Shown here piece after piece: positions 6,752 through 15,494 of a stretch of 34,378 bases of DNA. The position numbers and the translations under genes were made by a program. The stretch spans positions 1-34,378 of the forward strand of contig LRBF01000276.1 in the NCBI GenBank assembly GCA_001580565.1, in the 5' to 3' direction. Origin of the DNA: Caballeronia megalochromosomata (GTDB lineage: Bacteria > Pseudomonadota > Gammaproteobacteria > Burkholderiales > Burkholderiaceae). The notes beneath the pieces are model-generated. The model saw only the letters and a program-made list of their open reading frames with translations, had not been told where the DNA came from and ran no database searches. Position 1 is the stretch's first letter. Every line of letters begins with the position of its first letter.

Positions 6752-8938
6752 TTACCAGTGATAGTTCATGCCGGCAAACACCTGACGTCCATAGCCGAAC
6801 GCGCACCAGCTGCCGTAGTAGCACGATGCGACGTATTCCTTGTTGAAGAGGTTCTGCGCGTTCACGTAAAGATCGACGCCCTTGAACTGCGGCATGGCGC
6901 GGCCGAGATCATAGTTGAGCGTGGCATCGACGAGGAAGAAGCTCGACACCTTGAAGCTGTTGTCGCTGCTGTACGTCGTGCCGGTGTAGCGTCCGCCCGC
7001 GCCCATCGAGAGACCGGCAAGCGGCCCGCGATTGATCGTGTAGTACGCCCACAACGAAGCCTGATTCTGCGGAATGGCGGGCAGGAACTTGCCTTCGAGT
7101 CCGCTGTTGTCCTTCGTGTACTTCGTGTTGAGATACGTATAGCTCGCCGTGACGTTCAGCGAATCCGTGAGGCTCGCCTTCGCCTCCAGTTCTACGCCGA
7201 GCGATCGCGCCTCGCCGACCGCCGACTGAAAGTTCGGGTTGTCCGCGTTGACGGTCAGCAGGTTCTTGCGCGTCAGATCGAACAGCGCGGCCGAGAAGAA
7301 CGCGTTGTAGCCCTTCGGCTGGAACTTCACGCCGACTTCGTACTGGCGTCCGCGCTCGGGCGAAAACTGTTGGCCGTTGATATCGACGCCCGCTTGCGGC
7401 GTGAACGATTCGGTATAGCTGAAGTACGGCGCGATGCCGCTGTCGAACACGTAGGTCAGACCACCGCGGAACGTGAACGCGCGATCGAACTGATGCGACA
7501 CGATGCCGTAAGTCGTGTTGTTCGAATCGCTGCTCGCCCAGTCCTCGCGTCCGCCGAGCGTGAGGATCACATTGCCCCAGCGCGCCTGATCCTGCGCATA
7601 GACGCCATACTGCGTGCCGCTCAGCACCTGATGATAGCGGTCCGGCGGTGTGATTGCCTGGTTGTAGTTCGGCGCGAACATGTCGAGCATCGGCGCGGTG
7701 CCGAAGCCCGCGTCGAAATTGCTCGCGTAATGCTGATAGTCGAATCCGAACAGCACCGTATGATCGATCTGACCGGTCGAGAAATTGCCTTCGAGCTGAT
7801 TGTCGAGCGAGACCGTGTTCAGGTTGTCCTTCGACGCCGCCGTGCCGCGATCGAGCGTGCGCAGATCGTCTTCGAGACTGCTCGCATAGACGCTCTTGTA
7901 ATCCTGCGCGAGATGCAGCAGGCGGCCGTTCGAGCGGAACGTCCACGCGTTGTTGAGCTTGCGGTCGAACCGGTAGCCGATCGCTTCCTCCACGCGATTG
8001 AAGCTTTCGAAGTTATGGTCGCCGTCGTAGAAGTCGCTCGGCAGCTTGCCGTTCGGGTTGTAGAGCACCGTGCCTTGCGGCGGCACGCTGCCGTATGACG
8101 TGCTGCGCGGATCGTGCTGATACAGGCCGTACAGCGTGAGCGAGGTCTTGTTGTCGGGCCGCCACGTGAACGACGGCGCGATCGCGATGCGCTTGTTGTA
8201 CGTCGATTGCACCTGCCCGTCTTCCGAACGCGCGATACCGGTGATGCGGTACAGATAGCGGTCATCGCCCGCGATCGGTCCGGAGAAATCGAACTTGGCC
8301 GCCTTGTGCGCGTAGTTGCCGAACTCGATGCCCACTTCGTGCAGCGGCACGACCGTCGGCATCTTGCTTTCCTGATCGAGCAGACCGCCCGCCGCCGCCT
8401 GGCCGTAGAGCACGGACACCGGGCCCTTGAGCACCTCGATGCGCTCCATCATGTACGGGTCGATCTGCGGCACCGCGTACCACGCGTTGTCGAGCAGCTT
8501 GAGGCCATTCCAGTATTTGTCGGCGTCGAAGCCGCGCACCTTCAGCATGTCGTAGCGCGTCGCGATGCCGCCACGCGTTTCAGGCGTCACACCCGAGACG
8601 TAGCGCACGGCGGCATTGAGCGTCTGCGCGTTCTGCTGATCCATCTGCTCGCGCGTGACGACGGAAACGGACTGCGGCGTTTCGAGCAGCGACGGCGTGC
8701 CCTTCATCGCGGCGGACTCCTTTGCGACGTAGCCCTTCGTCGGACCATAAGGCTGATCCACGTTTTGGGCCGTGACCTTCACCGCGGGCAGCGTGCTTTC
8801 GCCCGGCGCGTTCGCGGAGGCGTCGGACGGCGCCGAGTCCGTCGGCTGCGCATAGGCGAGCGGGGCCGCCGCGAACAGCAGCAGCGCAGCCAGTTTCAAA
8901 GGCCGCATCGCGACCGGGCTCGTCGTACCTGATTTCAT
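6752..8938 (-). CDS. TonB-dependent siderophore receptor
   Basis: A 728-residue outer-membrane receptor of the FhuA/FoxA/FpvA-like siderophore group. It has a signal peptide ending near AYA-QPT (residue 30), a plug domain (about 60-170, with ETPQSVSVVTREQM and the KVRGFDADKYWNGL region) and a beta-barrel ending in the classic terminal aromatic residue (NYHW). No N-terminal signalling (STN) extension is present, so it should not talk to an ECF sigma factor by that route. The start at 8936-8938 is chosen because it puts the signal peptide at the N-terminus; a longer reading from 9079 would not. The ligand is unknown, and no siderophore biosynthesis or ABC genes are adjacent. A Fur-box candidate lies about 33 bases upstream. 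Confidence 0.93.
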   Translation of the reverse strand: MKSGTTSPVAMRPLKLAALLLFAAAPLAYAQPTDSAPSDASANAPGESTLPAVKVTAQNVDQPYGPTKGYVAKESAAMKGTPSLLETPQSVSVVTREQMDQQNAQTLNAAVRYVSGVTPETRGGIATRYDMLKVRGFDADKYWNGLKLLDNAWYAVPQIDPYMMERIEVLKGPVSVLYGQAAAGGLLDQESKMPTVVPLHEVGIEFGNYAHKAAKFDFSGPIAGDDRYLYRITGIARSEDGQVQSTYNKRIAIAPSFTWRPDNKTSLTLYGLYQHDPRSTSYGSVPPQGTVLYNPNGKLPSDFYDGDHNFESFNRVEEAIGYRFDRKLNNAWTFRSNGRLLHLAQDYKSVYASSLEDDLRTLDRGTAASKDNLNTVSLDNQLEGNFSTGQIDHTVLFGFDYQHYASNFDAGFGTAPMLDMFAPNYNQAITPPDRYHQVLSGTQYGVYAQDQARWGNVILTLGGREDWASSDSNNTTYGIVSHQFDRAFTFRGGLTYVFDSGIAPYFSYTESFTPQAGVDINGQQFSPERGRQYEVGVKFQPKGYNAFFSAALFDLTRKNLLTVNADNPNFQSAVGEARSLGVELEAKASLTDSLNVTASYTYLNTKYTKDNSGLEGKFLPAIPQNQASLWAYYTINRGPLAGLSMGAGGRYTGTTYSSDNSFKVSSFFLVDATLNYDLGRAMPQFKGVDLYVNAQNLFNKEYVASCYYGSWCAFGYGRQVFAGMNYHW

Positions 8939-8970
8939 GCTTGTTTCTCGTCGATGTCGTTGCGTGTGTG

Positions 8971-8990
8971 AATGCGAATCGTTATTATTT
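8971..8990. promoter_or_regulatory. Fur-box candidate upstream of the TonB receptor
   Basis: The sequence AATGCGAATCGTTATTATTT closely resembles the AATGCGAAT-n-ATTATCATTT form of Fur boxes that I know from Pseudomonas and Burkholderia (about 18 of 20 positions). It lies 33-52 bases upstream of the receptor start and overlaps the expected transcription start, so Fur with iron would block transcription. A possible promoter on the minus strand is TTTACA (9022-9027) and CACAAT (8999-9004) with 17-base spacing. Confidence 0.6.
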
Positions 8991-9191
8991 GAGGGCGAAT
9001 TGTGGCTGGACGTTTTGTATTTGTAAAGAAATGATTCGAGCGTTGGAGTCCGAAAACGACACAATCGGCTGAAAGTCATCTGAAATATTTGGGGCGGGAA
9101 GTCTCTTTTGTCGTGCAGCCACTACCATGAAAGCGGGCCGTTCCCGTGGACATCGGCTGACATGGGGACACGCACGAGCGAGGTCACGCCC

Positions 9192-10022
9192 ATGAATCCG
9201 TCCTTTTCTTCCGCCAGCACTTACGTGCTCGGACACTCCGATCCGGAAGTGCAGCGTCTAGAAAATCAGGCGCGCTTCATCGGCGATCTGACTGAAGACA
9301 TCCTGCGTCGCGCGGGGCTCGCACCCGGCATGCGCGTCCTCGACCTAGGCTGCGGTGCGGGCGATGTCTCGTTTCTGGCCGCCTCGTTCGTAGGGCCGAA
9401 CGGGTCGGTGCTCGGCATCGATCAGGCACCCGGCGTGATCGACAAAGCGCGCGAACGAGCGCGGCACGCGGGCCTCGATAACGCGCGTTTCGAGGTCGCG
9501 AGCGTGGCCGATTTCGATCTTGCGGAACCCGTCGACGCCGTCATCGGCCGACTCATCCTGCTGCATCTGCCCGACCCCGCCGCGACCTTGCGCCGCCTCG
9601 CCGAACGAGCCGGCGCGGGCACGCTCTTCGTGTTTCACGAAATGGACATGAGCACCGCGCGCTCGCTGCCCGAGTCGCCGCTATGTGCGCAGGGCATGCG
9701 CTGGATCAGGGAGACGTTCCGGCGCGCGGGCGTCGAGACCGACATGGGATCGAAGCTGTATTCGACGTTTCGCCGCGCCGGCCTGCCCGGCCCGGAGATG
9801 CTGCTCTCGGCACGCATCGAAGGCGGCCCCGATTCGTTCGCGTACCAGTACATGGCCGAGGTACTGCGCACGCTGTTGCCGCTTGCCGAGCGCTTCGGCA
9901 TTGCAAGCGCGGATGCGGTCGGCATCGATACCCTGGCCACACGTCTGCGCGATGAAATCGTCGCGCTCGATGGCGTCATGCAGCCGCCGGCTTTCGTCGG
10001 CGCATGGACGCGCGTGGCTTAG
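9192..10022 (+). CDS. Class I SAM-dependent methyltransferase
   Basis: A 276-residue Rossmann-fold methyltransferase of the Methyltransf_11/25 (UbiE-like) kind. Motif I is VLDLGCGAGDVS (about residues 49-60), followed by GIDQAPG for the ribose-binding acidic loop and a RLILLHLPDPAATL motif IV/post-motif region. The C-terminal part (about 170-276) probably shapes substrate choice, which cannot be predicted. The ATG at 9192 is preferred because GAGG lies at about 9179-9182; an in-frame ATG at 9162 is possible. It is divergent from the TonB receptor, and its stop overlaps that of the convergent DUF1801 gene at 10019-10022. Confidence 0.87.
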   Translation: MNPSFSSASTYVLGHSDPEVQRLENQARFIGDLTEDILRRAGLAPGMRVLDLGCGAGDVSFLAASFVGPNGSVLGIDQAPGVIDKARERARHAGLDNARFEVASVADFDLAEPVDAVIGRLILLHLPDPAATLRRLAERAGAGTLFVFHEMDMSTARSLPESPLCAQGMRWIRETFRRAGVETDMGSKLYSTFRRAGLPGPEMLLSARIEGGPDSFAYQYMAEVLRTLLPLAERFGIASADAVGIDTLATRLRDEIVALDGVMQPPAFVGAWTRVA

Positions 10023-10402
10023 CCCGCCGCTTTCTTCTTCGATTTCGATTGATTGAACGCGATCGCCGCGCGCACGAGATCCTTGAGCGCGCGCGCGTCG
10101 ATCTTCTCGCCTTCGAAGAAATCGATCGCGCGTCGCGCGTTGCCTTCGAGACCCGCGTTGAAGAGCTTGTCAGGATCGGGAAGGTGCGCGCCGTGAGCGA
10201 ACGTGAGCTTCACTTTGCCCTTGTGCGAGTTGGCCACCGCGATCATGCCATCGCAATACCACACCGGGCTGCCCATGTACTTCCACTCTTCGACGATCCC
10301 GCCATCCGCCGCGAGAATGATCTTGCGCATTTTGGCGAAGGTCTCGCCGCGCCAGTCCGTGATGCCGGCAATCATCGCGTCGATTCGTTCCGATGGATTC
10401 AT
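10019..10402 (-). CDS. DUF1801 domain protein (YdhG/YjbR-like)
   Basis: A 127-residue protein resembling the DUF1801 family, with the typical WKYMGSPVWYCDGMIAVAN strand pair and the KVKLTFAHGAHLPDPDKLF segment, ending in a lysine-rich tail. Family members are small alpha/beta proteins of the YdhG/YjbR/CyaY-like fold with no firmly assigned function; some are annotated as iron-chaperone-like only by fold. The start ATG at 10400-10402 has a purine-rich GGAG upstream. It stands alone on its strand, convergent with the methyltransferase. Confidence 0.82.
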   Translation of the reverse strand: MNPSERIDAMIAGITDWRGETFAKMRKIILAADGGIVEEWKYMGSPVWYCDGMIAVANSHKGKVKLTFAHGAHLPDPDKLFNAGLEGNARRAIDFFEGEKIDARALKDLVRAAIAFNQSKSKKKAAG

Positions 10403-10454
10403 GCGTGTCTCCGTGCTCCTGCGTTCTGGTTATGACGAGTTTAATGCAGCGGCG

Positions 10455-10994
10455 TCAGCGCTTGAGGCCCGGACTGCCTATCGTGATTTGCAGCCGTTGA
10501 GCTTGATCGAGATGAAAAATGAACGACGGGCGCGAGCGGATCAGCAGCGTGCGCACGTCCGCGCTGCGCGCCGTCCGGATATAGTCATCGACGGTATGGA
10601 CCAACTTCTGCAGAAAGACGACTTCACGATCGAGATACGCTTCGTCGAAATTGTAGGTTCCGGTTCCGTCGAGATCTGCGATGTCGTCGAGGCTTTGCTT
10701 CGTCAATGCATCGCTCGTCGCGCTGCGTTGCGGCTGCGTGCCGTATTGCTGCGTCAGCGTCGCGATCTCCTGATTGACTTGCGCATGCTCCGACACGATC
10801 CGCTTCGCGAAGACCTGCAGACTATAGGAGCGCGTCTTGCGCAAGGCCAGCGTGCCCGCGGCGATCTCGGCCTGATTCGCGACGAGAATGACGCCCAGCA
10901 TCTGTTCATCGGAGAGCCGCTCCTGCGCGCTCACGCCGACGGTCCACGCCAGCAGCAGCAACAGCAGCGCCGCCGCGATGCGTTTGCGGTTCAT
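10455..10994 (-). CDS. DUF4142 exported protein
   Basis: A 179-residue protein with a clear signal peptide (MNRKR followed by a leucine-rich core, cleavage near VSA-QER at residue 23-24) and a helical DUF4142 domain. DUF4142 proteins are ferritin-like periplasmic or outer-membrane-associated helical bundles, frequent in Burkholderiales and often linked to stress, but without known activity. Typical features seen are the early LSDEQMLGVILVANQAEI and the middle KTRSYSLQVFAKRIVSEHAQVNQE. The start at 10992-10994 has GGAG-like purines (AGGCGCGG) just upstream. It is 60 bases downstream of metR on the same strand; cotranscription is possible but not supported by function. Confidence 0.85.
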   Translation of the reverse strand: MNRKRIAAALLLLLLAWTVGVSAQERLSDEQMLGVILVANQAEIAAGTLALRKTRSYSLQVFAKRIVSEHAQVNQEIATLTQQYGTQPQRSATSDALTKQSLDDIADLDGTGTYNFDEAYLDREVVFLQKLVHTVDDYIRTARSADVRTLLIRSRPSFIFHLDQAQRLQITIGSPGLKR

Positions 10995-11054
10995 CCGCGC
11001 CTCCAGATCGTATCGACACCGGTGACTCTACCGCGAATCCAGCGACGCCAGACC

Positions 11055-11975
11055 CTACCGTGAAATACGCGCCTTCGCCCAGTCCGCCCTGCGCGCCAGT
11101 GTGATGAACGCCGCGAGATAGTCGATGCCGGCATCGGCGTCGCGCGTGCCGAGAAAGATCTGCTTCGCGATGCCTTTCCTGCCGAGCTTGAGCACGGCCA
11201 GCGGCATGCGGTCTGCATACTCTTCGGCAAGCCAGCGCGGCAGTGCCGCGACGCCGCGTCCGCTCGCGACCATCTGCATCATGATGTCCGTCGTTTCGAT
11301 CACCTTGTGCCTTTTCGGCACGACGTTCGCGGGCGTGAGGAATTGCGTGTAGATGTCGAGGCGATCGGTTTCGACCGGATACGTGATGAGCACTTCCTGC
11401 GAAACCTGCTCCGGCGTGACGTGAGCCACATCGGCAAGCACGTGTCCTTCAGGCACGACGAGCACCTGCTCGTAATCGAACACGGGCGTGAAGCGCAAGC
11501 CCGGCTTCTTCAGCGGATCGGGTGTCACGAGCACATCGATGTCATGGCCGAACAGCGCGCCGATGCCGCCGAACTGAAAGCGCTGCTTCACGTCGACATC
11601 GACATCCGGCCAGCGCGCGAGATACGGTGACACGACCTTGAGCAGCCACTGATAACACGGATGGCACTCCATGCCGATGCGCAAGGTGCCGCGCTCGCCT
11701 TCGGCGTATTGCTTCATGCGCGCTTCGGCCAGCTCGAATTGCGGCAGCATCCGGTTCGCAAGGCCGAGCAGATACTGGCCCGCCTGCGTGAGCCGCATGC
11801 TGCGCCCTTCGCGCGTCCACACCGGCGTGCCCAGTTGCTGCTCCAGCTTCTTCACGGTGTGGCTCAACGCGGACTGCGTGAGATTGAGCACATCGGCGGC
11901 GGCGGTCAGCGAGCCCTGGCGCTCGACCTCTCTCACGACCATCAGGTGCGCGCGTTCGAGCATCGGCATATCCAT
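11055..11975 (-). CDS. metR: LysR-family activator of methionine genes MetR
   Basis: A roughly 306-residue LysR regulator that in other bacteria activates metE and related genes with homocysteine as co-inducer. It aligns by eye with E. coli MetR: helix-turn-helix GSLTAAADVLNLTQSALSH, then the diagnostic RIGMECHPCYQWL, LVTPDPLKKPGL, FDYEQVLV, ITYPVETDRLDIYTQFL and IQMVASGRGVAALPRW-like blocks. The start is uncertain: ATGs at 11975 and 11969 are both plausible. An upstream ATG at 11996 lies inside the operator-like inverted repeat and is less likely. It is divergent from metE, the standard arrangement. Confidence 0.92.
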   Translation of the reverse strand: MDMPMLERAHLMVVREVERQGSLTAAADVLNLTQSALSHTVKKLEQQLGTPVWTREGRSMRLTQAGQYLLGLANRMLPQFELAEARMKQYAEGERGTLRIGMECHPCYQWLLKVVSPYLARWPDVDVDVKQRFQFGGIGALFGHDIDVLVTPDPLKKPGLRFTPVFDYEQVLVVPEGHVLADVAHVTPEQVSQEVLITYPVETDRLDIYTQFLTPANVVPKRHKVIETTDIMMQMVASGRGVAALPRWLAEEYADRMPLAVLKLGRKGIAKQIFLGTRDADAGIDYLAAFITLARRADWAKARISR

Positions 11976-11987
11976 GAGTAAAGTTAA

Positions 11988-12026
11988 TCGATGCATGAAA
12001 TTAAACCATTTTTATTCATGCATCGA
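11988..12026. promoter_or_regulatory. 12-bp perfect inverted repeat between metR and metE, likely MetR operator
   Basis: TCGATGCATGAA at 11988-11999 and its exact reverse complement at 12015-12026 are separated by 15 AT-rich bases. The arms contain the TGAA and TTCA half-sites known from MetR operators, although the spacing is wider than the usual TGAA-N5-TTCA. A -10-like TATCAT at 12033-12038 lies just downstream for metE, so bound MetR would sit at about the -35 region, suited to activation. Symmetry is seen directly; the regulator is inferred. Confidence 0.6.
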
Positions 12027-12076
12027 AAATTCTATCATCGCTGTCACTTACTCTCATTTCGACGAGCACACGCACG

Positions 12077-14368
12077 ATGGTCACGACACATAATCTGGGT
12101 TTTCCGCGCATCGGCGCGAAGCGCGAACTGAAGTTCGCTCTCGAGCACTACTGGAAAAACGAGTCTTCACGCGACGAACTGAAGGCCGTCGGTGCGCGCC
12201 TGCGCGAGCAGCACTGGAAGGATCAGTCACGCCTCGATCTCGTGCCGGCCGGCGATTTCGCGTTCTACGATCAGGTGCTCGACATGAGCTTCACACTCGG
12301 CAACCTGCCCGAGCGCGTGCGCGGCTTTCACGGCGACGCGCTCGACAACTATTTCCGCGTGGCGCGCGGACGGTCGGCGGAGCGCGCCGAAGAACACGCC
12401 ACATGCTGCGGCGGCGTGGCCGCGGGCGAGATGACGAAGTGGTTCGACACCAACTATCACTACATCGTCCCCGAGTTCGACGCGGCGACGCAGTTCAGTC
12501 TCGATCCGTCGCGTCTCGTCGAACAGCTCGGCGAAGCGCGCGCGCTCGGCGTGAATGCGAAGCCGGTCATCATCGGGCCGGTGACGTATCTTTGGCTCGG
12601 CAAGGCCAAGGACGACTCGGACAAGCTCGCCCTCCTGCCGCGCCTCTTGCCCGTCTATGCGGCGCTGCTCGATCATTTCGCGGCGCTCGGCATCGAATGG
12701 GTGCAGATCGATGAACCCGCGCTCGTCACCGAGCTCGATGCGCAATGGCGCGATGCCTTCGTCACGGCCTACGATGCGCTCTCGGCACGTCGCGTGCGTT
12801 TGCTGCTCGCGACATACTTCGGCCAGTTGCAGGACAATCTCGAACTCGCGTGCAAGCTGCCGGTCGATGGCCTGCATATCGATGCGATCAACGCGCGTGA
12901 CGAAGTGGCCGAAGCGGCTTCGCGCTTGCCCGACACGTCGGTGCTGTCGGTCGGCGCGATCAACGGCCGCAATATCTGGAAGACCGATCTGAAGTCCGCG
13001 CTCGAATGGCTCGAACCGCTGCATGCGTCGCTGGGCAACCGGCTGTGGATCGCGCCGTCGTGTTCGTTGCTGCATGCGCCCGTCGACTTGGCGAGCGAGG
13101 ACAAGCTCGATGCCGAAATCAAATCGTGGCTCGCGTTCGCGCTGCAGAAGCTCGACGAACTGAACGTGCTCGCGCGCGCATTGAACGAAGGGCGCGCCGC
13201 CGTCGCCGATGCCCTCGCGCACAATGCAGCGGCGATCGAAAGCCGCCGCACGTCATCGCGCGTGCATAACCCCGCGGTGAAGGCGGCGCTCGCAAGCATC
13301 GACGCGACGCTCGGCCAGCGCGCGAGCGCCTACGAAGAACGCGCGAAGAAGCAGGCCGCGAGACTCGCACTGCCCGCCTATCCGACGACCACCATCGGCT
13401 CATTTCCGCAGACGAGCGAGATCCGTCATGCGCGCAGCCAGTTCAGGAAGGGCGAACTCGATGCAGCCGGCTACAAGGCCGCAATGGAAACGGAAATCAC
13501 ACGCGCTGTGAAGGAACAGGAAGCGCTCGGGCTCGATGTGCTCGTGCACGGCGAAGCGGAGCGCAACGACATGGTCGAATACTTCGGCGAGCAACTCGAC
13601 GGCTACGCGTTCAGCCAGTCCGGCTGGGTGCAATCGTACGGCTCGCGCTGCGTGAAGCCGCCGATTCTCTTCGGCGACATCAGCCGCCCGAAGCCGATGA
13701 CGGTCGAATGGACCCGATACGCGCAAGCGCAAACAACCAAGCCGATGAAAGGCATGCTGACCGGCCCGGTCACGATCCTGAACTGGTCCTTCGTGCGTGA
13801 CGATCAACCGCGATCGGTGTCGTGCCAGCAACTCGCGCTCGCGATCCGCGAGGAAGTGCTCGATCTGGAAAGAGCCGGCGTGCGCGTGATTCAGATCGAC
13901 GAGGCCGCACTGCGCGAAGGCTTGCCGCTGCGCCGTGCGCAATGGAGCGCCTATTTGCGCTGGGCGGTGGAATCGTTCCGCATCACGGCCAATGGCGTGC
14001 GGGACGAAACGCAGATCCACACGCACATGTGCTATTCGGAGTTCAACGACATCATCGCGTCGATCGCGGATATGGATGCGGATGTCATCACGATCGAAAC
14101 GTCGCGCTCCGACATGGAACTGCTCGACGCTTTCGACGACTTCAAGTATCCGAATCAGATCGGACCGGGCGTGTACGACATCCACTCACCCAACATTCCG
14201 AGCGAAGCGCATATCGTCGATCTGATGAAGAAGGCGGCGGAGCGCATTCCGGGCGAACGCCTGTGGGTGAATCCCGACTGCGGACTCAAGACGCGTCAAT
14301 GGAATGAAGTGATTCCCGCGCTCAGAAACATGGTCGCGGCCGCGCATGCGCTGCGTGAGTCGGCCTGA
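12077..14368 (+). CDS. metE: Cobalamin-independent methionine synthase MetE
   Basis: A 763-residue cytosolic enzyme that moves a methyl group from 5-methyltetrahydropteroyltri-glutamate to homocysteine to form methionine. The N-terminal duplicated domain begins NLGFPRIGAKRELKFALE, and the catalytic C-terminal barrel starts near PTTTIGSFPQT. Zinc ligands match E. coli by spacing: His650 and Cys652 (HTHMCYSEF), Glu674 (TIETSRSD) and Cys735 (NPDCGLKTR). Length is normal. It is preceded by a short untranslated region of about 30 bases with no cobalamin or SAM riboswitch, so control is most likely through MetR. It ends 7 bases from the convergent diguanylate cyclase gene. Confidence 0.97.
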   Translation: MVTTHNLGFPRIGAKRELKFALEHYWKNESSRDELKAVGARLREQHWKDQSRLDLVPAGDFAFYDQVLDMSFTLGNLPERVRGFHGDALDNYFRVARGRSAERAEEHATCCGGVAAGEMTKWFDTNYHYIVPEFDAATQFSLDPSRLVEQLGEARALGVNAKPVIIGPVTYLWLGKAKDDSDKLALLPRLLPVYAALLDHFAALGIEWVQIDEPALVTELDAQWRDAFVTAYDALSARRVRLLLATYFGQLQDNLELACKLPVDGLHIDAINARDEVAEAASRLPDTSVLSVGAINGRNIWKTDLKSALEWLEPLHASLGNRLWIAPSCSLLHAPVDLASEDKLDAEIKSWLAFALQKLDELNVLARALNEGRAAVADALAHNAAAIESRRTSSRVHNPAVKAALASIDATLGQRASAYEERAKKQAARLALPAYPTTTIGSFPQTSEIRHARSQFRKGELDAAGYKAAMETEITRAVKEQEALGLDVLVHGEAERNDMVEYFGEQLDGYAFSQSGWVQSYGSRCVKPPILFGDISRPKPMTVEWTRYAQAQTTKPMKGMLTGPVTILNWSFVRDDQPRSVSCQQLALAIREEVLDLERAGVRVIQIDEAALREGLPLRRAQWSAYLRWAVESFRITANGVRDETQIHTHMCYSEFNDIIASIADMDADVITIETSRSDMELLDAFDDFKYPNQIGPGVYDIHSPNIPSEAHIVDLMKKAAERIPGERLWVNPDCGLKTRQWNEVIPALRNMVAAAHALRESA

Positions 14369-14375
14369 TCCAAAG

Positions 14376-15494
14376 TCAGACGGTCAGCGTGTTGCGGCCG
14401 GCGAGCTTCGCACGATACAGCGCGACGTCCGCGCGTTGCAGCGCGTCGTGAAAGCTCGCATCGTCCGCGCCGATCTGCGACACGCCGATGCTCGTGGTCC
14501 ATTCCGGCATGCCTTCGGTGTACTTGCGGCACGCGGCGTGGATCTGATTCGCGCAGGCCTGCGCATCCGATGCGCGCGACACCGGAACGATCGCGACGAA
14601 TTCGTCGCCGCCGAGCCGCCCGAACTCGCCGCCCAGCGACGCGACTTCCGCGCCCGCGAGCCGCGCGAGTTCGATCAGCACGTTGTCGCCGGCGAGGTGA
14701 CCATGCCGGTCGTTGATCTGCTTGAAATGATCGAGGTCGATGGCGAGCACGGCCGCGCCCGGCGCGGCGAGGCGCCTCGCGTGAACGTCGAAGCCGGCGC
14801 GATTCCAGACGCCCGTGAGCGGATCGCGCAGCGCGGCGTCGCGCAGGCGCTGCTGCGCGCGTTCAGCGGGAATCGCGAGCAGGCCGAGATTGAGCACGCC
14901 CAGCAGCAACTGGTCCGAGAGCATCGGAATCAGCGCGAGGTAATTGATACGCGGCACGGTCCACGCATAGGCTGCGAGCGTCACCGCGTAACCGGGCAGG
15001 TAGCCCAGCATTGCCAGGCCGGCGATGCGCCGCGCGCGGCTCTTCTCGCGCCGCCCGCTCGACCAGAGCGTCACGCCGGTGATCGCGGCCGAAATCGCGA
15101 CGCTGATCGTGTCGCCCACGTGCGTCAGCATCGACGCGACCGGACCGCGACCGCCGATCCATCCCGGCAGAACATGCGCCAATGCGCAGCCGACGATCGG
15201 CGCGAGCATCCACCCGCGCAAGGCCGGCTTGCCGTCGAACGCGCGCAAACCCGAAATGATCAGCATGTTGGTGGCGGCGAGCGCGCCGAGCAGCAGGCCG
15301 ATCAGGACCGGATTGCCCCGCGCGGGCTCGAAGCCCGTCAGCACAGCCGCATAGAGGAACGAACTCGCCGACCAGTGCACGAACTGCGGTTCGACTTTCC
15401 GGCCAAAGCGCACCAGCGCGAAGACGAGCCCGAACGCCGTGCTCGCGAGCACGCTGCAAAGGCGCAGTGTTTCTGTGTCAGGTGTGTGGAACAT
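14376..15494 (-). CDS. Membrane-bound GGDEF diguanylate cyclase without I-site
   Basis: A protein of about 372 residues with six or so hydrophobic segments in the first 210 residues and a GGDEF domain after that (RDPLTGVWNRAGF near 223-235; LAIDLDHFKQINDRHGHLAGD near 250-270; GRLGGDEFV near 292-300). The intact GGDEF motif predicts synthesis of cyclic di-GMP. The allosteric RxxD inhibitory site, expected just before the motif, is absent (SLGG there), so product inhibition of that kind is unlikely. The sensing part resembles no named domain I can assign. The start ATG at 15494 has no strong ribosome-binding site; alternatives at 15527 or 15551 are possible. Cyclase start and end are otherwise clear. 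Confidence 0.88.
   Translation of the reverse strand: MFHTPDTETLRLCSVLASTAFGLVFALVRFGRKVEPQFVHWSASSFLYAAVLTGFEPARGNPVLIGLLLGALAATNMLIISGLRAFDGKPALRGWMLAPIVGCALAHVLPGWIGGRGPVASMLTHVGDTISVAISAAITGVTLWSSGRREKSRARRIAGLAMLGYLPGYAVTLAAYAWTVPRINYLALIPMLSDQLLLGVLNLGLLAIPAERAQQRLRDAALRDPLTGVWNRAGFDVHARRLAAPGAAVLAIDLDHFKQINDRHGHLAGDNVLIELARLAGAEVASLGGEFGRLGGDEFVAIVPVSRASDAQACANQIHAACRKYTEGMPEWTTSIGVSQIGADDASFHDALQRADVALYRAKLAGRNTLTV

Noticed and set aside
6731..8098. Plus-strand open frame of 455 codons opposite the TonB receptor
   Set aside because: Arg/Val/Glu-rich antisense shadow without recognisable domain; the receptor on the minus strand explains the region.
8939..9079. N-terminal extension of the TonB receptor to 9079
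   Set aside because: The extension would place about 47 residues ahead of a good signal peptide and covers the Fur-box and promoter region.
12027..12076. Cobalamin riboswitch before metE
   Set aside because: The space from the likely -10 to the ATG is about 40 bases, too short for a riboswitch.
12227..13222. Minus-strand open frame of 331 codons inside metE
   Set aside because: Antisense to a clearly conserved metE; composition is typical of a GC-codon shadow.
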